Origin: Candidatus Marithrix sp. Canyon 246
GTDB lineage: Bacteria > Pseudomonadota > Gammaproteobacteria > Beggiatoales > Beggiatoaceae
NCBI RefSeq assembly: GCF_001723685.1
Contig: NZ_MCBX01000003.1
Coordinates: 124,001-188,000 of the forward strand
Reading direction: 5' to 3'
Length of the DNA: 64,000 bases
The first letter of the stretch is position 1; each line of letters starts with the position of its first letter. Of this stretch, positions 51,922 through 62,205 are shown one piece after another. Under the pieces are notes generated by a model that did no database searches, was not told the origin of the DNA, and saw only the letters and a list, made by a program, of their open reading frames with translations. Made by a program: the position numbers and the translations under genes.

Positions 51922-54522
51922 TCAAGCTGGAATCAATACATCACCAAAATCATCTAATATATCAAATCGTGATTTTTCAACTTTTTGTGTCTTTGCATGA
52001 TCTTGAGCTTGCATTTGAAGAATGCTTAAAATATGCTGATGTAACCAATTAGTAATAAAATTGATTATTTCTTCAGCGGCAAACATTTCAACCTTAACTA
52101 ATTGTGTTTGTGTTTCTAATAACTTAGCTGAAAGCTCATCATATTCATCTTGATGATAATCAAGATTGGAATAATTACGTTCCTTGAAAATTCTTTCTTC
52201 AGTTTGAAAATGATAATTCATAAAGTTAAACTAAACCCTCTATGTCGCCATAAAGAACTCGTCTTCAGAACCGGACGTGAGACTTTCACCTCATCCGGCT
52301 CCCCCCATGTGGTCCTCATCGGTGCGCACCTTTTACTAATCTTTTAGCTCAATATAACTCATCACCGTCATAATATGATTTTCCAGCCTGTACCTTGACG
52401 TGTCTTTTTATCTTGGTATCTGTATATTTAATCAATATTTGATCTACGATTCCGTCTTTTTTCGTGGCAAAGCACCATTTTCTTGTACCAATGGTGTGGA
52501 AATACTTGCCTACTATCCATTTTTTTCCTTTGGAATTGTGCCTTCTTTTGGCCCATGCCCAAAGTTTTTGCCACATCAAATAGTCCAACTTTTGAAATGT
52601 TTCTGAAGCCACGCAAGTTTTGTAATAGTTTGCCCACCCCCTAATTATTGGGTTTAAACGCCAAATTACTTGTTCTTGATTCGCTGCTTTCATTTGTCTC
52701 AGCACTTCTTTGATCTTGTTTGAATGTGTTTCTATGGATTTTTTACTTGGTTTTATGAGTGTCTTGAAACCTTGTTTGTTCGCGAAATTCCTTGCTTCGT
52801 AACCAGTGGTTTTATTCTCGTAGTGCCTGCAATTGAAACCCAAAAAATCAAACCCTTCTGTGCTATGCACAATTTTAGTTTTTTCTTCTGATAATTCCAG
52901 ACCACGAACCTTTAACCATTCAGCTATTATTGGCTTAGAATCTTCTATAACTTTTTTGTTTTCGTGCATTACCACAAAGTCATCGACATATCTTACGACT
53001 CTGATTTGACCATGACTTCTGTATCCTTTCTCTCTTAGCTTTTCACATAAATAACCTTCCATTCCATCTAAGGTTATATTAGCTAAAAGTGGGCTGATAA
53101 TTCCGCCTTGCGGCGTGCCAATATCTGACGCTTGGAATTTTTGGTTTTCCATTACGCCTGCTTTTAACCATTGTTTAATAGTAGCTTTAGCGGCTTTACC
53201 ATCTATTAGACTTAGCAAATGGTTGTGGTCAATGTTATCGAAACAAGCTTTGATGCCCGCGTCCAGTACCCATTTCTGTTTATGAGATAGACATTTGAAA
53301 ATGTCTTCCAGAGCATCGTGGGTACTGTGTGCCGGCCTGAAGCCATAACTATTAGGCTCAAAAGTTGCCTCAAACTGAGGTTCTATAGCAGTTTTGATTA
53401 TTCCTTGAACCACTCTATCTTTGATAGTTGGTATCCATACCCTTCTTATTGGTTTTGCACGATAATTTTTGAATGATGATTGGGCAAGTTCCATTAACTC
53501 TTTAACTAATTCTTTCTTTTGTAAAGAACTTAATGATTTAATCTTCCCAGAATTATCTTGTGTGATTATGCGAACGTTCAAGAGTATCGAGCAACTACTT
53601 CGTAAAAGTAGTTTACTTAAAGCTTTTGCTTGTTTAAGTTGACCAGTTTTGGTGGCTTTATAAATACGCTTTTGCAAATTAAAAACTCTGTTCTCAACTT
53701 TTTTCCAGACAATATCCTGCCATTCCCACTTATCTATTAGATAAGTCTTCTCAATATAGTTTTCGTTTAAAGTTTCTACTGTTATCATTTTACAATGTCT
53801 ATTCACCCTGTTTATCAAGGGATTTACTATTTACGATTTACTCTCCATATGACACTAAGGTAATCCTATATCCATATAATTTCCCCTTAGTTCCTACCCG
53901 GATGCTGCGCTATCAGTTGACTGCTGACCTCGTGTGTTGCAAAACTACCACAACAGAGTGCTTTACTACACCCGTTTTTCCTCGTTCCGATAAAAATGTA
54001 TTCATTGATCGTTTAGGCTTTAGCTTTACGCCGAGGTTCTTGAGTTGATTAAATCACAGACTATGAACTGTGATTTACTAACCTGTTGTGTCCTTTCGAA
54101 TTACCGACGCTTCAAACGCTAATTTCTTGCGTAGCCATACTATCTTGCTTGCCTTTCATCCTTTTACGGCTTTTTACCCTTGCTCAACCAGCAACGTGTC
54201 ATTGCGCCAGCCGGGTAATGCTTTTGAACATATTTCAACTAATGTTCTGGGTTTTTAACCCTACCATTTTTATCAGTTATACTGAACTCCTGTTCAGTAC
54301 TCTAATCCCTGAATACTACTTCGATTTCAGTTAGTTAGAAACGAGTCGCACCATAGTAAATTCATTAAAATACCATCTGAATAAACTATGATCTACAAGC
54401 TTATTCTGCCACGCTTTATAAGCGTTTTCAAGATTATTAATTAAAGTAATTAGTTCTTGATGTTCTTCATCAATATCATTAATATTTACGCAATACTCAT
54501 TAGACCATGTTATCAAAGCCAT
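51922..54522 (-). CDS. Bacteriohemerythrin-type protein, gene split by a group II intron
   Basis: Exon 1 (54352-54522, 57 codons) encodes MALITWSNEYCVNINDIDEE, HQELITLINNLENAY and ends FNEFTM. Exon 2 (51922-52224, 100 codons plus stop) starts FMNYHFQTEERIFKERNYS and holds HQDEYDEL and WLHQHIL. Joined across the intron (52225-54351) the frame is intact at about 157 residues, and all hemerythrin iron-ligand motifs line up (DEEHQE, YHFQTEE, HQDEYD, HQHI). So protein depends on splicing. The C-terminal tail (DILDDFGDVLIPA) is extra. The second hemerythrin of the window is at 8911. Confidence 0.8.
52225..54351 (-). mobile_element. Group II intron (2127 bp) with reverse transcriptase
   Basis: The 5' end is GTGCGACTCGTTTC (from 54351), matching the GUGYG consensus. 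The 3' end is GTTTAAC (AY rule) at 52225. Domain V is seen at about 52263-52301 on the minus strand (GAGCCGGATGAGGTGAAAGT ... CGTCCGGTTC), followed by a domain VI-like helix. The maturase gene lies in the middle (domain IV). Inserted in the hemerythrin frame, same strand, so self-splicing could restore it. Confidence 0.9.
52349..53818 (-). CDS. ltrA: Group II intron reverse transcriptase/maturase (no endonuclease domain)
   Basis: 489 residues. RT motifs in order: RRVWIPTIKDRVVQGIIKTA, EPNSYGFRPAHSTHDAL, PQGGIISPLLANI and the catalytic RYVDDFVVM. The X/maturase domain follows (about 360-430). The C-terminus ends HVKVQAGKSYYDGDELY. Intron RTs with an HNH endonuclease continue about 90 residues beyond this point, so the endonuclease domain is absent or lost. 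The enzyme would splice and reverse-transcribe its intron. Mobility would need endonuclease-independent priming. Confidence 0.92.
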   Translation of the reverse strand: MINRVNRHCKMITVETLNENYIEKTYLIDKWEWQDIVWKKVENRVFNLQKRIYKATKTGQLKQAKALSKLLLRSSCSILLNVRIITQDNSGKIKSLSSLQKKELVKELMELAQSSFKNYRAKPIRRVWIPTIKDRVVQGIIKTAIEPQFEATFEPNSYGFRPAHSTHDALEDIFKCLSHKQKWVLDAGIKACFDNIDHNHLLSLIDGKAAKATIKQWLKAGVMENQKFQASDIGTPQGGIISPLLANITLDGMEGYLCEKLREKGYRSHGQIRVVRYVDDFVVMHENKKVIEDSKPIIAEWLKVRGLELSEEKTKIVHSTEGFDFLGFNCRHYENKTTGYEARNFANKQGFKTLIKPSKKSIETHSNKIKEVLRQMKAANQEQVIWRLNPIIRGWANYYKTCVASETFQKLDYLMWQKLWAWAKRRHNSKGKKWIVGKYFHTIGTRKWCFATKKDGIVDQILIKYTDTKIKRHVKVQAGKSYYDGDELY

Positions 54523-54784
54523 TTTGTGTCTCCTTTTATGTACCAAATAAGAGCTAACTATCTTCTATAGTTAGTACTTATTGTTTTTTTTATGGGTTAA
54601 TAGATATTTTTCACTTAATTAAAATGGTCACTTTTTAAAAAAGTTTATATGCAATTCCTACCCAAATCAGTACATATACTATTATAACAATATCCTAGAT
54701 TGTTATCTAGCTTTTTACATCATATATATGGCAAAGTTCGTGAATATAATAATTCATATTATTTTTTACTATTGAGAGTCAACC

Positions 54785-56491
54785 TTGAAACAATATATAA
54801 GCAATCTTTTTACTCAAGCATTAACTGAATTAAAAAATCAAAACATAATCCCTGAAACCGTCAATGTTTCTATAGAACGAACTCGTGATAAAAATCATGG
54901 AGATTTTGCTTGTAATGCCGCTTTAATTTTAGCTAAAACTGCCGCCATGCCTCCGCGTGCTTTGGCAGAAAAAATTATTAAACAATTAAATAATAATAAT
55001 CCTGCTATAAAAAAATTTGAAATTGCGGGTCCGGGATTTATCAATGTATTTTTAACGCCACAAGCTTATTCTAAAGTCATAACAGATATATTAGAAAATA
55101 AAGACAAATATGGACACAGTAATATTGGTGCTGGGCAATCAGTAATGATTGAATTTGTTTCCGCCAATCCTACTGGTCCATTACATGTTGGACATGGGCG
55201 TGGTGCTGCTTATGGTGCGGCATTAGCTAATTTATTATCTGCTGTTTCTTATAAAGTGCATAAAGAATATTATATTAATGACGCTGGCAGACAAATGGAT
55301 ATTTTGGCAATTAGTGTCTGGTTACGTTATTTAGAATTGGCTGGAGAAACTTTGAACTTCCCTGCTAATGCTTATCAAGGAGATTATATTTGGGATATAG
55401 CAGCTAGTCTTCATCGTGAGCAAGGCGATAAATGGCGACATACTAGCAGTGTAGTATTTGATAATCTTCCAGATATTGCTGATAAAGAATTACATATTGA
55501 TGGTTTAATTCAACGTTGTCAACAATTGCTTGGTGAGAGCGAATATAAGATAATTTTTCAACGCGCTTTAGATGTAATTACAGAAAATATTCGTCTTGAT
55601 TTAGAACAATTTGGTGTGGTTTATGATCAATGGTTTCCTGAATCACGTCTAACTTCTTGCATTGATCGTTTAGCAGAACACACTTATAAAAAAGATGGTG
55701 CTTTATGGTTTAAATCCACTACTTTTGGTGATGAAAAAGATCGAGTGCTGGTTCGTGACAATGGACAATTTACCTATTTTGCTTCAGATGTCGCTTATCA
55801 TTTAAATAAATTTGAACGTAATTTTGATAAAATAATTAATATTTGGGGTGCAGATCATCATGGTTATGTGGCACGAGTCAAAGCGGCAATCACTGCACTT
55901 GGCATGGATGCAGAACGTTTAAAAGTATTATTAGTACAATTTGCGGCACTATATCGTGGCAAAGAACGTTTAAAAATGTCCACTCGTAGTGGCGAATTTG
56001 TAACCTTACGTGAATTACGTCAAGAAGTTGGAACTGATGCTGCTCGCTTTTTTTATATACAACGTAAATCTGAACAGCATTTAAACTTCGATTTAGAATT
56101 AGCTAAATCTCAATCGAATGAAAATCCAATTTATTATATACAATATGCACACGCACGAATCTCAAGTGTATTTCGCAAACTAGATAATATAAAATATGAA
56201 AATGCAAATTTGGAATTGTTAAGTAATAAACACGAACAAGCTTTATTTGTGACATTATCGCGTTATCCAGAAATGATAGAAAACGCAGCCGCTGTCTATG
56301 AACCACATCAAATTACATATTATTTACGTGAACTAGCACAACAATTCCATACATTTTATGATGCAAATAAAATTTTAATAGATGATCAAGACGACTTACG
56401 TAATGCTCGTTTAAGTTTAATTGCCGCTATACAACAAGTATTACGTAATGGTTTAACCATTATAGGTGTAAAAGCACCAGAGGTAATGTAA
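54785..56491 (+). CDS. argS: Arginyl-tRNA synthetase
   Basis: 568 residues from a TTG at 54785. SANPTGPLHVGHGRGAAYGA holds the HIGH-type motif. RLKMSTRSGEFVTLREL is the (degenerate) KMSKS-loop region, and the DALR anticodon domain ends at GLTIIGVKAPEVM. It charges tRNA-Arg, including the tRNA-Arg(CCG) of this window. The SPOR gene follows after two bases, as in many gammaproteobacteria. About 260 bases upstream hold only A+T-rich promoter-like sequence. Confidence 0.96.
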   Translation: MKQYISNLFTQALTELKNQNIIPETVNVSIERTRDKNHGDFACNAALILAKTAAMPPRALAEKIIKQLNNNNPAIKKFEIAGPGFINVFLTPQAYSKVITDILENKDKYGHSNIGAGQSVMIEFVSANPTGPLHVGHGRGAAYGAALANLLSAVSYKVHKEYYINDAGRQMDILAISVWLRYLELAGETLNFPANAYQGDYIWDIAASLHREQGDKWRHTSSVVFDNLPDIADKELHIDGLIQRCQQLLGESEYKIIFQRALDVITENIRLDLEQFGVVYDQWFPESRLTSCIDRLAEHTYKKDGALWFKSTTFGDEKDRVLVRDNGQFTYFASDVAYHLNKFERNFDKIINIWGADHHGYVARVKAAITALGMDAERLKVLLVQFAALYRGKERLKMSTRSGEFVTLRELRQEVGTDAARFFYIQRKSEQHLNFDLELAKSQSNENPIYYIQYAHARISSVFRKLDNIKYENANLELLSNKHEQALFVTLSRYPEMIENAAAVYEPHQITYYLRELAQQFHTFYDANKILIDDQDDLRNARLSLIAAIQQVLRNGLTIIGVKAPEVM

Positions 56492-56493
56492 TT

Positions 56494-56973
56494 ATGGCAA
56501 CTAGAAGGCGACGTACACAACAAAATTCTTGCCCACCGGGTTGGACTTGGTTATTAGTTGGATTTTTTATGGGGGTATTTGTATCATTTTTATTTTATTT
56601 ACAAAAAACGCCTCCTCAAAAAGCCACAATACCAGCACCAGTGTCTGAAAAACCACTGCCATATGGAAAATTTGAATTTTATTATCCTTCAGTAATAAAA
56701 ACTGAAACTAATAAACCAGTAACAGAATTAGTCACAAATCCCGGTAGATATTTATTACAAGTTGGTTCTTATCGAGAACAAGATGGTGCTGAAGGATTAA
56801 AAAGACATATAGAATCATTCGGTATAACAACTAATATTGCAAAAACTAACTTGACTAACAAAGGGCGTTGGTATCGAGTTCAAATTGGACCATTTACAGA
56901 TTTAAATAAATTAAATCAAACCAGCGCGAAATTAAAAGCCAACGGTATAAATGCGATTGTTAGAAAATATTAA
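56494..56973 (+). CDS. SPOR-domain membrane protein (FtsN/DedD-like)
   Basis: 159 residues. An N-terminal basic stretch (RRRRTQQNSCPPGW) precedes one membrane segment (TWLLVGFFMGVFVSFLFYL). A Pro-rich linker follows, then a SPOR domain (about 85-159, GRYLLQVGSYREQDGAEGLK ... GRWYRVQIGPFTDLNKL). SPOR domains bind denuded glycan at the septum. Position after argS is where FtsN-like genes usually lie. The end overlaps the convergent maf gene by four bases. Confidence 0.9.
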   Translation: MATRRRRTQQNSCPPGWTWLLVGFFMGVFVSFLFYLQKTPPQKATIPAPVSEKPLPYGKFEFYYPSVIKTETNKPVTELVTNPGRYLLQVGSYREQDGAEGLKRHIESFGITTNIAKTNLTNKGRWYRVQIGPFTDLNKLNQTSAKLKANGINAIVRKY

Positions 56974-57548
56974 ATAATTGAGAAACCTTCAGCCTCAAGC
57001 ATACGAACCAGACGAATTAAAGGCAAACCTATTATTGCTGTTGGATCACTACCAATCATTCTATCTAATAAGGCTATACCTAAACCTTCTGATTTAAAAC
57101 TACCAGCACAATTATAAGGTTGATCTATTTTTAAATAATTTTCTATTTGTGTGCTTGTGAGTTGGCGAAATTTAACAGCAAAATGTACTACATCAGTTTG
57201 AATTTTATCAGTTTCAGTATTAATTACTGATAATCCAGTCAGAAAATCTACTTGTTTACCAGAAACCTGATTTAATTGTTTCACTGCTTGTTCATGATTA
57301 CCCGGTTTACCTAAAATGGTATTATTATCTACAACTGCGACTTGATCAGAACCTATAACTAAAGCGCGTTCTAATTTAGCAGATTTGGCTTTTAATATAG
57401 ATAAACGAGTTACCAATTGAGTTGGCGATTCATTTTCAAGCGGTGTTTCATCAACTAATGGTGCAACAGTTTCAAAAGCAATATGAAGACGACTTAGAAT
57501 TTCTTTTCTAAATGGAGATGTTGAAGCAAGTACTAAAGTTTTTGACAT
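56970..57548 (-). CDS. Maf-like nucleotide pyrophosphatase (YceF type)
   Basis: 192 residues. LVLASTSPFRKEILSRL, the metal-binding ETVAPLVDE, the catalytic VIGSDQVAV and NCAGSFKSEGLGIALLDRMI match Maf/YceF (7-methyl-GTP pyrophosphatase) proteins. The enzymes hydrolyse modified NTPs. YceF is typically divergent to yceD-rpmF-plsX, as here (34 bases between starts). Confidence 0.93.
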   Translation of the reverse strand: MSKTLVLASTSPFRKEILSRLHIAFETVAPLVDETPLENESPTQLVTRLSILKAKSAKLERALVIGSDQVAVVDNNTILGKPGNHEQAVKQLNQVSGKQVDFLTGLSVINTETDKIQTDVVHFAVKFRQLTSTQIENYLKIDQPYNCAGSFKSEGLGIALLDRMIGSDPTAIIGLPLIRLVRMLEAEGFSII

Positions 57549-57581
57549 ATTTTTCTATTTATTATATAATACATACATTAA

Positions 57582-58076
57582 ATGTTAGATAAATTACCCA
57601 ATTTTATTGATGCAAAGCGTTTTACTTTGCAAGATTGTCATTTAAAAGGAAATGTTGATCTAGCAGAAATGTCAAGATTACAGGATAGTCTATATAATCA
57701 AGATGGAACTGTAGAAATTGATTGGCATTTTACAACTAATGAACAACATCGCTCAATTATTACAGGTAATATACAAACAACTGTAAATGTGTTATGTCAA
57801 CGTTGTTTGCAAGTGATGTTATTACCAATTGAGACAAAAGTTGCGTTAATCATATTAAATAATGAAGATCAAGAAGTACCTCAGAATTATGAAGCTTTAA
57901 TACTTACAAATCCTGAAGTTTCATTATATAATATGATTGAAGATGAACTACTGTTAGCATTACCGATTGTAAGCTATCATACAGATTGTTCATCAAATCA
58001 ATATAAAAGATTAAAATCAGATCCAGAAGATCTGAAAGAAAACCCCTTTAAAATTTTAGAAAATTTAAATTTATAA
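57582..58076 (+). CDS. yceD: YceD-family (DUF177) protein
   Basis: 164 residues. The DUF177 core is visible: GNIQTTVNVLCQRCLQVMLL (CxxC), LVLILN-like strands and MIEDELLLALPIVSYHTDCS, ending NPFKILENL, which is the family's typical end. YceD precedes rpmF in most gammaproteobacteria and is linked to 23S rRNA accumulation or ribosome assembly in plants and bacteria. Starts 34 bases from maf and ends 18 bases before rpmF. Confidence 0.92.
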   Translation: MLDKLPNFIDAKRFTLQDCHLKGNVDLAEMSRLQDSLYNQDGTVEIDWHFTTNEQHRSIITGNIQTTVNVLCQRCLQVMLLPIETKVALIILNNEDQEVPQNYEALILTNPEVSLYNMIEDELLLALPIVSYHTDCSSNQYKRLKSDPEDLKENPFKILENLNL

Positions 58077-58094
58077 TAGGAATATAAATAAAAT

Positions 58095-58280
58095 ATGGCA
58101 GTCCAACAAAATCGTAAAACCCGTTCCAAACGAGGTATGCGCCGTTCCCATGATAGCTTAAAGGGACCAACTTTATCTATTGAACCCACATTAGGAGAAG
58201 AACATCTCCGTCATCATATTAGCCCATCTGGTTATTATAAAGGACGTAAAATCATTACAACTAAGGATGATAATAGTTGA
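58095..58280 (+). CDS. rpmF: 50S ribosomal protein L32
   Basis: 61 residues. [19 protein letters not shown] followed by [15 protein letters not shown] is the L32 sequence, without the zinc-binding Cys form. The stop overlaps the plsX start (TTGA), so translation is coupled. Confidence 0.96.
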   Translation: MAVQQNRKTRSKRGMRRSHDSLKGPTLSIEPTLGEEHLRHHISPSGYYKGRKIITTKDDNS

Positions 58281-59305
58281 CACTGCGTATTGCATTAGAT
58301 GCGATGAGTGGTGATCATGGACCATCAATAGTTATTCCAGCCGCTGCACAAATATTAGCAGAATTTGATAATGTAGAGCTAACTCTTGTTGGTGATGAAA
58401 AGGTAATAAATCCTTTAATCGCTCAACAATCTACTAAAATACAACAAAGCTTATCTGTTCATCATGCTACTCAACGAGTAGAAATGGATGAACTTCCTTC
58501 GCGTGCTTTACGTTATAAGAAAGATTCATCTATGCGCGTTGCTATTAATTTAGTTAAGCAAGGTGAAGCAGATGCTTGTGTTAGTGCTGGTAATACTGGT
58601 GCATTAATGGCAACTGCTCGTTATGTACTAAAAACTTTACCCGGTATTGATCGCCCTGCTATAATTAGTGCAATACCTAACATGGAAGAAACAACTACCC
58701 ATGTACTTGATTTAGGTGCTAATATTGACAGCAGTGCCGAACAATTATTTCAATTTGCAATCATGGGTTCAGTATTAGCTGAAGCCGTCGATAATTTAGC
58801 TAATCCACGTATTGGATTATTAAATATTGGCGAAGAAGAAATAAAAGGCAATGAACAAATTAAAGCGGCAGCAAAACGCTTAAATGCGATTTCCGATATT
58901 AATTATATTGGTTTTGTTGAAGGCGATGATATTAACAAAGGTACTGTTGATGTCGTAGTATGTGATGGTTTTGTGGGTAATGTATCTTTAAAAACCACAG
59001 AAGGTGTGGCTAAAATGATCAGCCATTATGTGAAACAAAGTTTTAATAAAAATTGGCTGACACGTTTAGCAGCATTAATTTGTCTGCCGATATTAAAAGA
59101 TATACGTAATAAAATTGATCCGCGTCGTTATAATGGGGCAAGTTTATTAGGTTTACGTGGTATTGTTATCAAAAGTCATGGTAGTGCTGATGTATTATCA
59201 TTTAGCTATGCCATTAGAGAAGCAATAATTGAAGTACAAAAAAACGTCCCATCAAAAATTAGCCAACAATTAGCAACCTTGTTAAACGAACAAAAGGCAA
59301 ACTGA
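58277..59305 (+). CDS. plsX: Phosphate acyltransferase
   Basis: 342 residues from a TTG overlapping the rpmF stop. [20 protein letters not shown], the [14 protein letters not shown] block and [16 protein letters not shown] are the PlsX signatures. It makes acyl-phosphate from acyl-ACP for phospholipid synthesis. It begins the fatty-acid cluster plsX-fabH-fabD-fabG-acpP-fabF. Confidence 0.96.
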   Translation: MTLRIALDAMSGDHGPSIVIPAAAQILAEFDNVELTLVGDEKVINPLIAQQSTKIQQSLSVHHATQRVEMDELPSRALRYKKDSSMRVAINLVKQGEADACVSAGNTGALMATARYVLKTLPGIDRPAIISAIPNMEETTTHVLDLGANIDSSAEQLFQFAIMGSVLAEAVDNLANPRIGLLNIGEEEIKGNEQIKAAAKRLNAISDINYIGFVEGDDINKGTVDVVVCDGFVGNVSLKTTEGVAKMISHYVKQSFNKNWLTRLAALICLPILKDIRNKIDPRRYNGASLLGLRGIVIKSHGSADVLSFSYAIREAIIEVQKNVPSKISQQLATLLNEQKAN

Positions 59306-60265
59306 GTGAGTTATTCTCGTATTATTGGAACCGGTGGTTATCTACCAGATAGAATTTTGACTAATGCAGAATTAGCAACTATGGTAGAAACTAGCGATCA
59401 ATGGATCGTAGAACGCACTGGCATACGTACTCGTCATTTAGCTGCTGCTGATCAAGGAACTTGCGATTTAGCAGAACAAGCGGCTCGTCGCGCATTAGAA
59501 GCAGCTAATCTTGATGCTGCTGAATTAGATTTAATCATTGTAGCTACTACTACGCCGGATCGAATTTTTCCTAGCACTGCCTGCCTTCTACAAGAACGAT
59601 TAGGGAATAATCATGCCGCTGCATTTGATGTACAAGCTGTTTGTAGTGGTTTTATTTATGGTTTAAGCATTGCCGATAAATTTATCAAAACTGGCAGCGT
59701 CAAACGCGCTTTAGTTATAGGTGCAGAAGTTTTTTCGCGCTTAGTAGATTGGAAAGATCGTAATACTTGTGTATTATTTGGTGATGGTGCCGGCGCAGTG
59801 ATATTAGAAGCCAGCTCAGAACCCGGTATCTTATCTACTAGCTTACATGCTGATGGTTCCCATAAAGATAAATTAACCGTTCCTGCTACAGTTAGACAAG
59901 GCAAACTTGATGGTAATGGCTTTACCGAAATGAAAGGTAATGAAGTTTTCAAATTTGCAGTTAAAATATTAGGCAGTCTAGTTGAAGAAGTCTTGACAAA
60001 AAATCAATTAAATACTAGTGATATTGACTGGTTAATTCCCCATCAAGCAAATATTCGGATTATATCCGCAACCGCCAAAAAATTAAATCTACCTATAGAA
60101 AAAGTAATATTAACCGTATCAGAACATGGTAATACCTCAGCTGCATCAATACCATTAGCCTTAGATGTAGGTGTACGTGATGGACGTATTAAACGTGGGG
60201 ATACTATGTTATTAGAAGCAATCGGTGGAGGATTTACTTGGGGAGCAGCTTTAATTAAATTATGA
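59306..60265 (+). CDS. fabH: 3-oxoacyl-ACP synthase III
   Basis: 319 residues from the GTG right after the plsX stop. The Cys-His-Asn triad is seen in [19 protein letters not shown] and [10 protein letters not shown]. FabH condenses acetyl-CoA with malonyl-ACP to start fatty acid synthesis. Overlaps fabD by four bases. Confidence 0.97.
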   Translation: MSYSRIIGTGGYLPDRILTNAELATMVETSDQWIVERTGIRTRHLAAADQGTCDLAEQAARRALEAANLDAAELDLIIVATTTPDRIFPSTACLLQERLGNNHAAAFDVQAVCSGFIYGLSIADKFIKTGSVKRALVIGAEVFSRLVDWKDRNTCVLFGDGAGAVILEASSEPGILSTSLHADGSHKDKLTVPATVRQGKLDGNGFTEMKGNEVFKFAVKILGSLVEEVLTKNQLNTSDIDWLIPHQANIRIISATAKKLNLPIEKVILTVSEHGNTSAASIPLALDVGVRDGRIKRGDTMLLEAIGGGFTWGAALIKL

Positions 60266-61173
60266 CACACGCATTTATTTTTCCCGGGCAAGGTTCTCAA
60301 TCAGTCGGAATGTTAGCCGACTTAAATGCAACTTACCCAATAGTGCAGCAAACCTTTGAACAAGCAAGTGATATTTTACATTATGACTTATGGAAACTAA
60401 GTCAAAATGGACCAAAAGAAAGCTTAAATCAAACCGAAAAAACCCAACCCGTCTTATTAGCTGCTAGTGTAGCTTTATGGCGTATTTGGCAAGATCAAGG
60501 TGGTAGTAGCAAACCTAGCTTTATGGCAGGGCATAGCTTTGGTGAATATAGTGCCTTAGTTTGTGCTGGTGCATTAGCATATGAAGATGCAGTTAGCTTA
60601 GCCCAAGATCGTGGGCGTTTTATGCAAGCAGCAGTGCCAGAAGGTGAAGGTGCAATGGCGGCTATCTTAGGTTTAAAAGATGAACAAGTGATTGAAGCTT
60701 GTAAAGCTCAAGCACAAGTTGTTTCAGCAGTGAATTTTAACGCCCCCGGGCAAGTTGTTATTGCTGGGAATGCTGCCGGAGTAGAAGCTGCAATTGCAGC
60801 AGCTAAAAAGCTTGGTGCAAAAAAGGCAATTAAATTACCTGTAAGCGTTCCATCTCATAGTAGCTTAATGAAACCCGCTGCTGAACAAATGGCTGAAAGA
60901 TTAAAAGATGTCACTATAACAGTGCCAAAAATTGCCGTAATTCACAATGTAGATACCTCCATAAAAACCCAAGCACCTGATATTGCTACAGCTTTAGTAC
61001 AGCAATTACATAATCCAGTGCTATGGGTAGCAACAATTGAAAAGATGATTGCAGAAGGAGTTACCACATTAATTGAATGCGGAGCTGGAAAAGTATTAAC
61101 CGGCTTAAATAAACGCATTTCGCGTCAAACAACTGCAAAAACACTAGAACAAGCTTTAGAGACAGCAGCATGA
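60262..61173 (+). CDS. fabD: Malonyl-CoA:ACP transacylase
   Basis: 303 residues. [14 protein letters not shown], the active Ser in [11 protein letters not shown], and VPSHSSLM (catalytic His region) are standard. It transfers malonyl from CoA to ACP. Overlaps both neighbours by four bases. Confidence 0.97.
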   Translation: MTHAFIFPGQGSQSVGMLADLNATYPIVQQTFEQASDILHYDLWKLSQNGPKESLNQTEKTQPVLLAASVALWRIWQDQGGSSKPSFMAGHSFGEYSALVCAGALAYEDAVSLAQDRGRFMQAAVPEGEGAMAAILGLKDEQVIEACKAQAQVVSAVNFNAPGQVVIAGNAAGVEAAIAAAKKLGAKKAIKLPVSVPSHSSLMKPAAEQMAERLKDVTITVPKIAVIHNVDTSIKTQAPDIATALVQQLHNPVLWVATIEKMIAEGVTTLIECGAGKVLTGLNKRISRQTTAKTLEQALETAA

Positions 61174-61901
61174 ACTTAGATTTAACTGGAGAAATAGCTT
61201 TAGTAACAGGAGCTAGTCGTGGAATAGGTAAAGGAATTGCCTTAGCTTTAGCCCAAGCAGGAGCTGTTGTTATTGGAACCGCAACTAGTTCTGCTGGTGC
61301 TGATAACATCACTGAATATTTAACTGATTATCAAGGTGAAGGCAAAGTACTAGATATTACAGATACTGATAGCATTAAAAACTTATTTGATGACATACAA
61401 AGTCCGAGTATTCTAGTCAATAATGCTGGTATTACTCGTGATTCATTATTTGTACGCATGAAAGATGATGATTGGAATGCAGTAATTGATGCCAATTTAA
61501 GTTCAGTATATCGCCTATCAAAAGCCGTATTGCGCCCAATGACAAAAGCGCGACATGGACGTATAATTACAATTACCAGTATAATAGGTTTAACTGGAAA
61601 TGCTGGGCAAACAAATTATGCAGCGGCAAAAGCCGGTACAATAGCATTTAGCAAATCACTTGCAAAAGAAGTAGGTAGTCGTAATATTACAGTCAACACA
61701 GTTGCACCGGGATTTATTGAAACCGATATGACACGTGGATTGATAGAAAAACAACAAGAAGCAATGTTAAAAAATATCCCACTGAACCGTATTGGCAATG
61801 TAGATGATATTGCAGCTGCGGTAGTATTTTTAGCCTCAAAAGCATCGGGGTATATTACAGGTGAAACCATACATGTCAATGGTGGCATGTATATGTCATA
61901 A
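61170..61901 (+). CDS. fabG: 3-oxoacyl-ACP reductase
   Basis: 243 residues, short-chain dehydrogenase. [19 protein letters not shown] (NADPH site), NNAG, the Ser of ITSIIG and the Tyr/Lys of NYAAAKAG are present. It carries out the first reduction in each elongation cycle. acpP follows after 14 bases with an AAGGAG site. Confidence 0.97.
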   Translation: MNLDLTGEIALVTGASRGIGKGIALALAQAGAVVIGTATSSAGADNITEYLTDYQGEGKVLDITDTDSIKNLFDDIQSPSILVNNAGITRDSLFVRMKDDDWNAVIDANLSSVYRLSKAVLRPMTKARHGRIITITSIIGLTGNAGQTNYAAAKAGTIAFSKSLAKEVGSRNITVNTVAPGFIETDMTRGLIEKQQEAMLKNIPLNRIGNVDDIAAAVVFLASKASGYITGETIHVNGGMYMS

Positions 61902-61915
61902 GGAGAAAATATAAA

Positions 61916-62149
61916 ATGAGTATTGAAGAAAAAGTAAAAGGTATAGTTGTAGAACAATTAGGTGTTCAAGCAGATCAAGTTAAAACAGATTCCTCTTTTG
62001 TTGATGATTTAGGTGCAGATTCTCTTGATACAGTTGAATTAGTAATGGCATTAGAAGAAGAATTTGGATGCGAAATTCCAGATGAAGATGCAGAAAAAAT
62101 TACAACTGTAAAAGAAGCAGTTTCTTATATACAGGATCATCAAAAATAA
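61916..62149 (+). CDS. acpP: Acyl carrier protein
   Basis: 77 residues, acidic. [20 protein letters not shown] carries the Ser that receives phosphopantetheine. It carries the growing acyl chain. Confidence 0.98.
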   Translation: MSIEEKVKGIVVEQLGVQADQVKTDSSFVDDLGADSLDTVELVMALEEEFGCEIPDEDAEKITTVKEAVSYIQDHQK

Positions 62150-62163
62150 TTTCATAACAATCC

Positions 62164-62189
62164 GTTGGGCTTACTTTTGTCAGCCCAAC
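62164..62189 (+). terminator. GTTGGGCT hairpin between acpP and fabF
   Basis: GTTGGGCT (62164-62171) and AGCCCAAC (62182-62189), loop TACTTTTGTC. Located 15 bases after acpP. Could partly attenuate transcription and so favour acpP over fabF, since no promoter is obvious in the remaining 16 bases. The same arms are seen at 49513-49538. Confidence 0.45.
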
Positions 62190-62205
62190 CTACAACATAA
62201 ATATC

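Noticed and set aside
54086-54334. 82-codon plus-strand frame
   Set aside because: Lies within the group II intron domain I region, opposite strand, with no recognisable protein.
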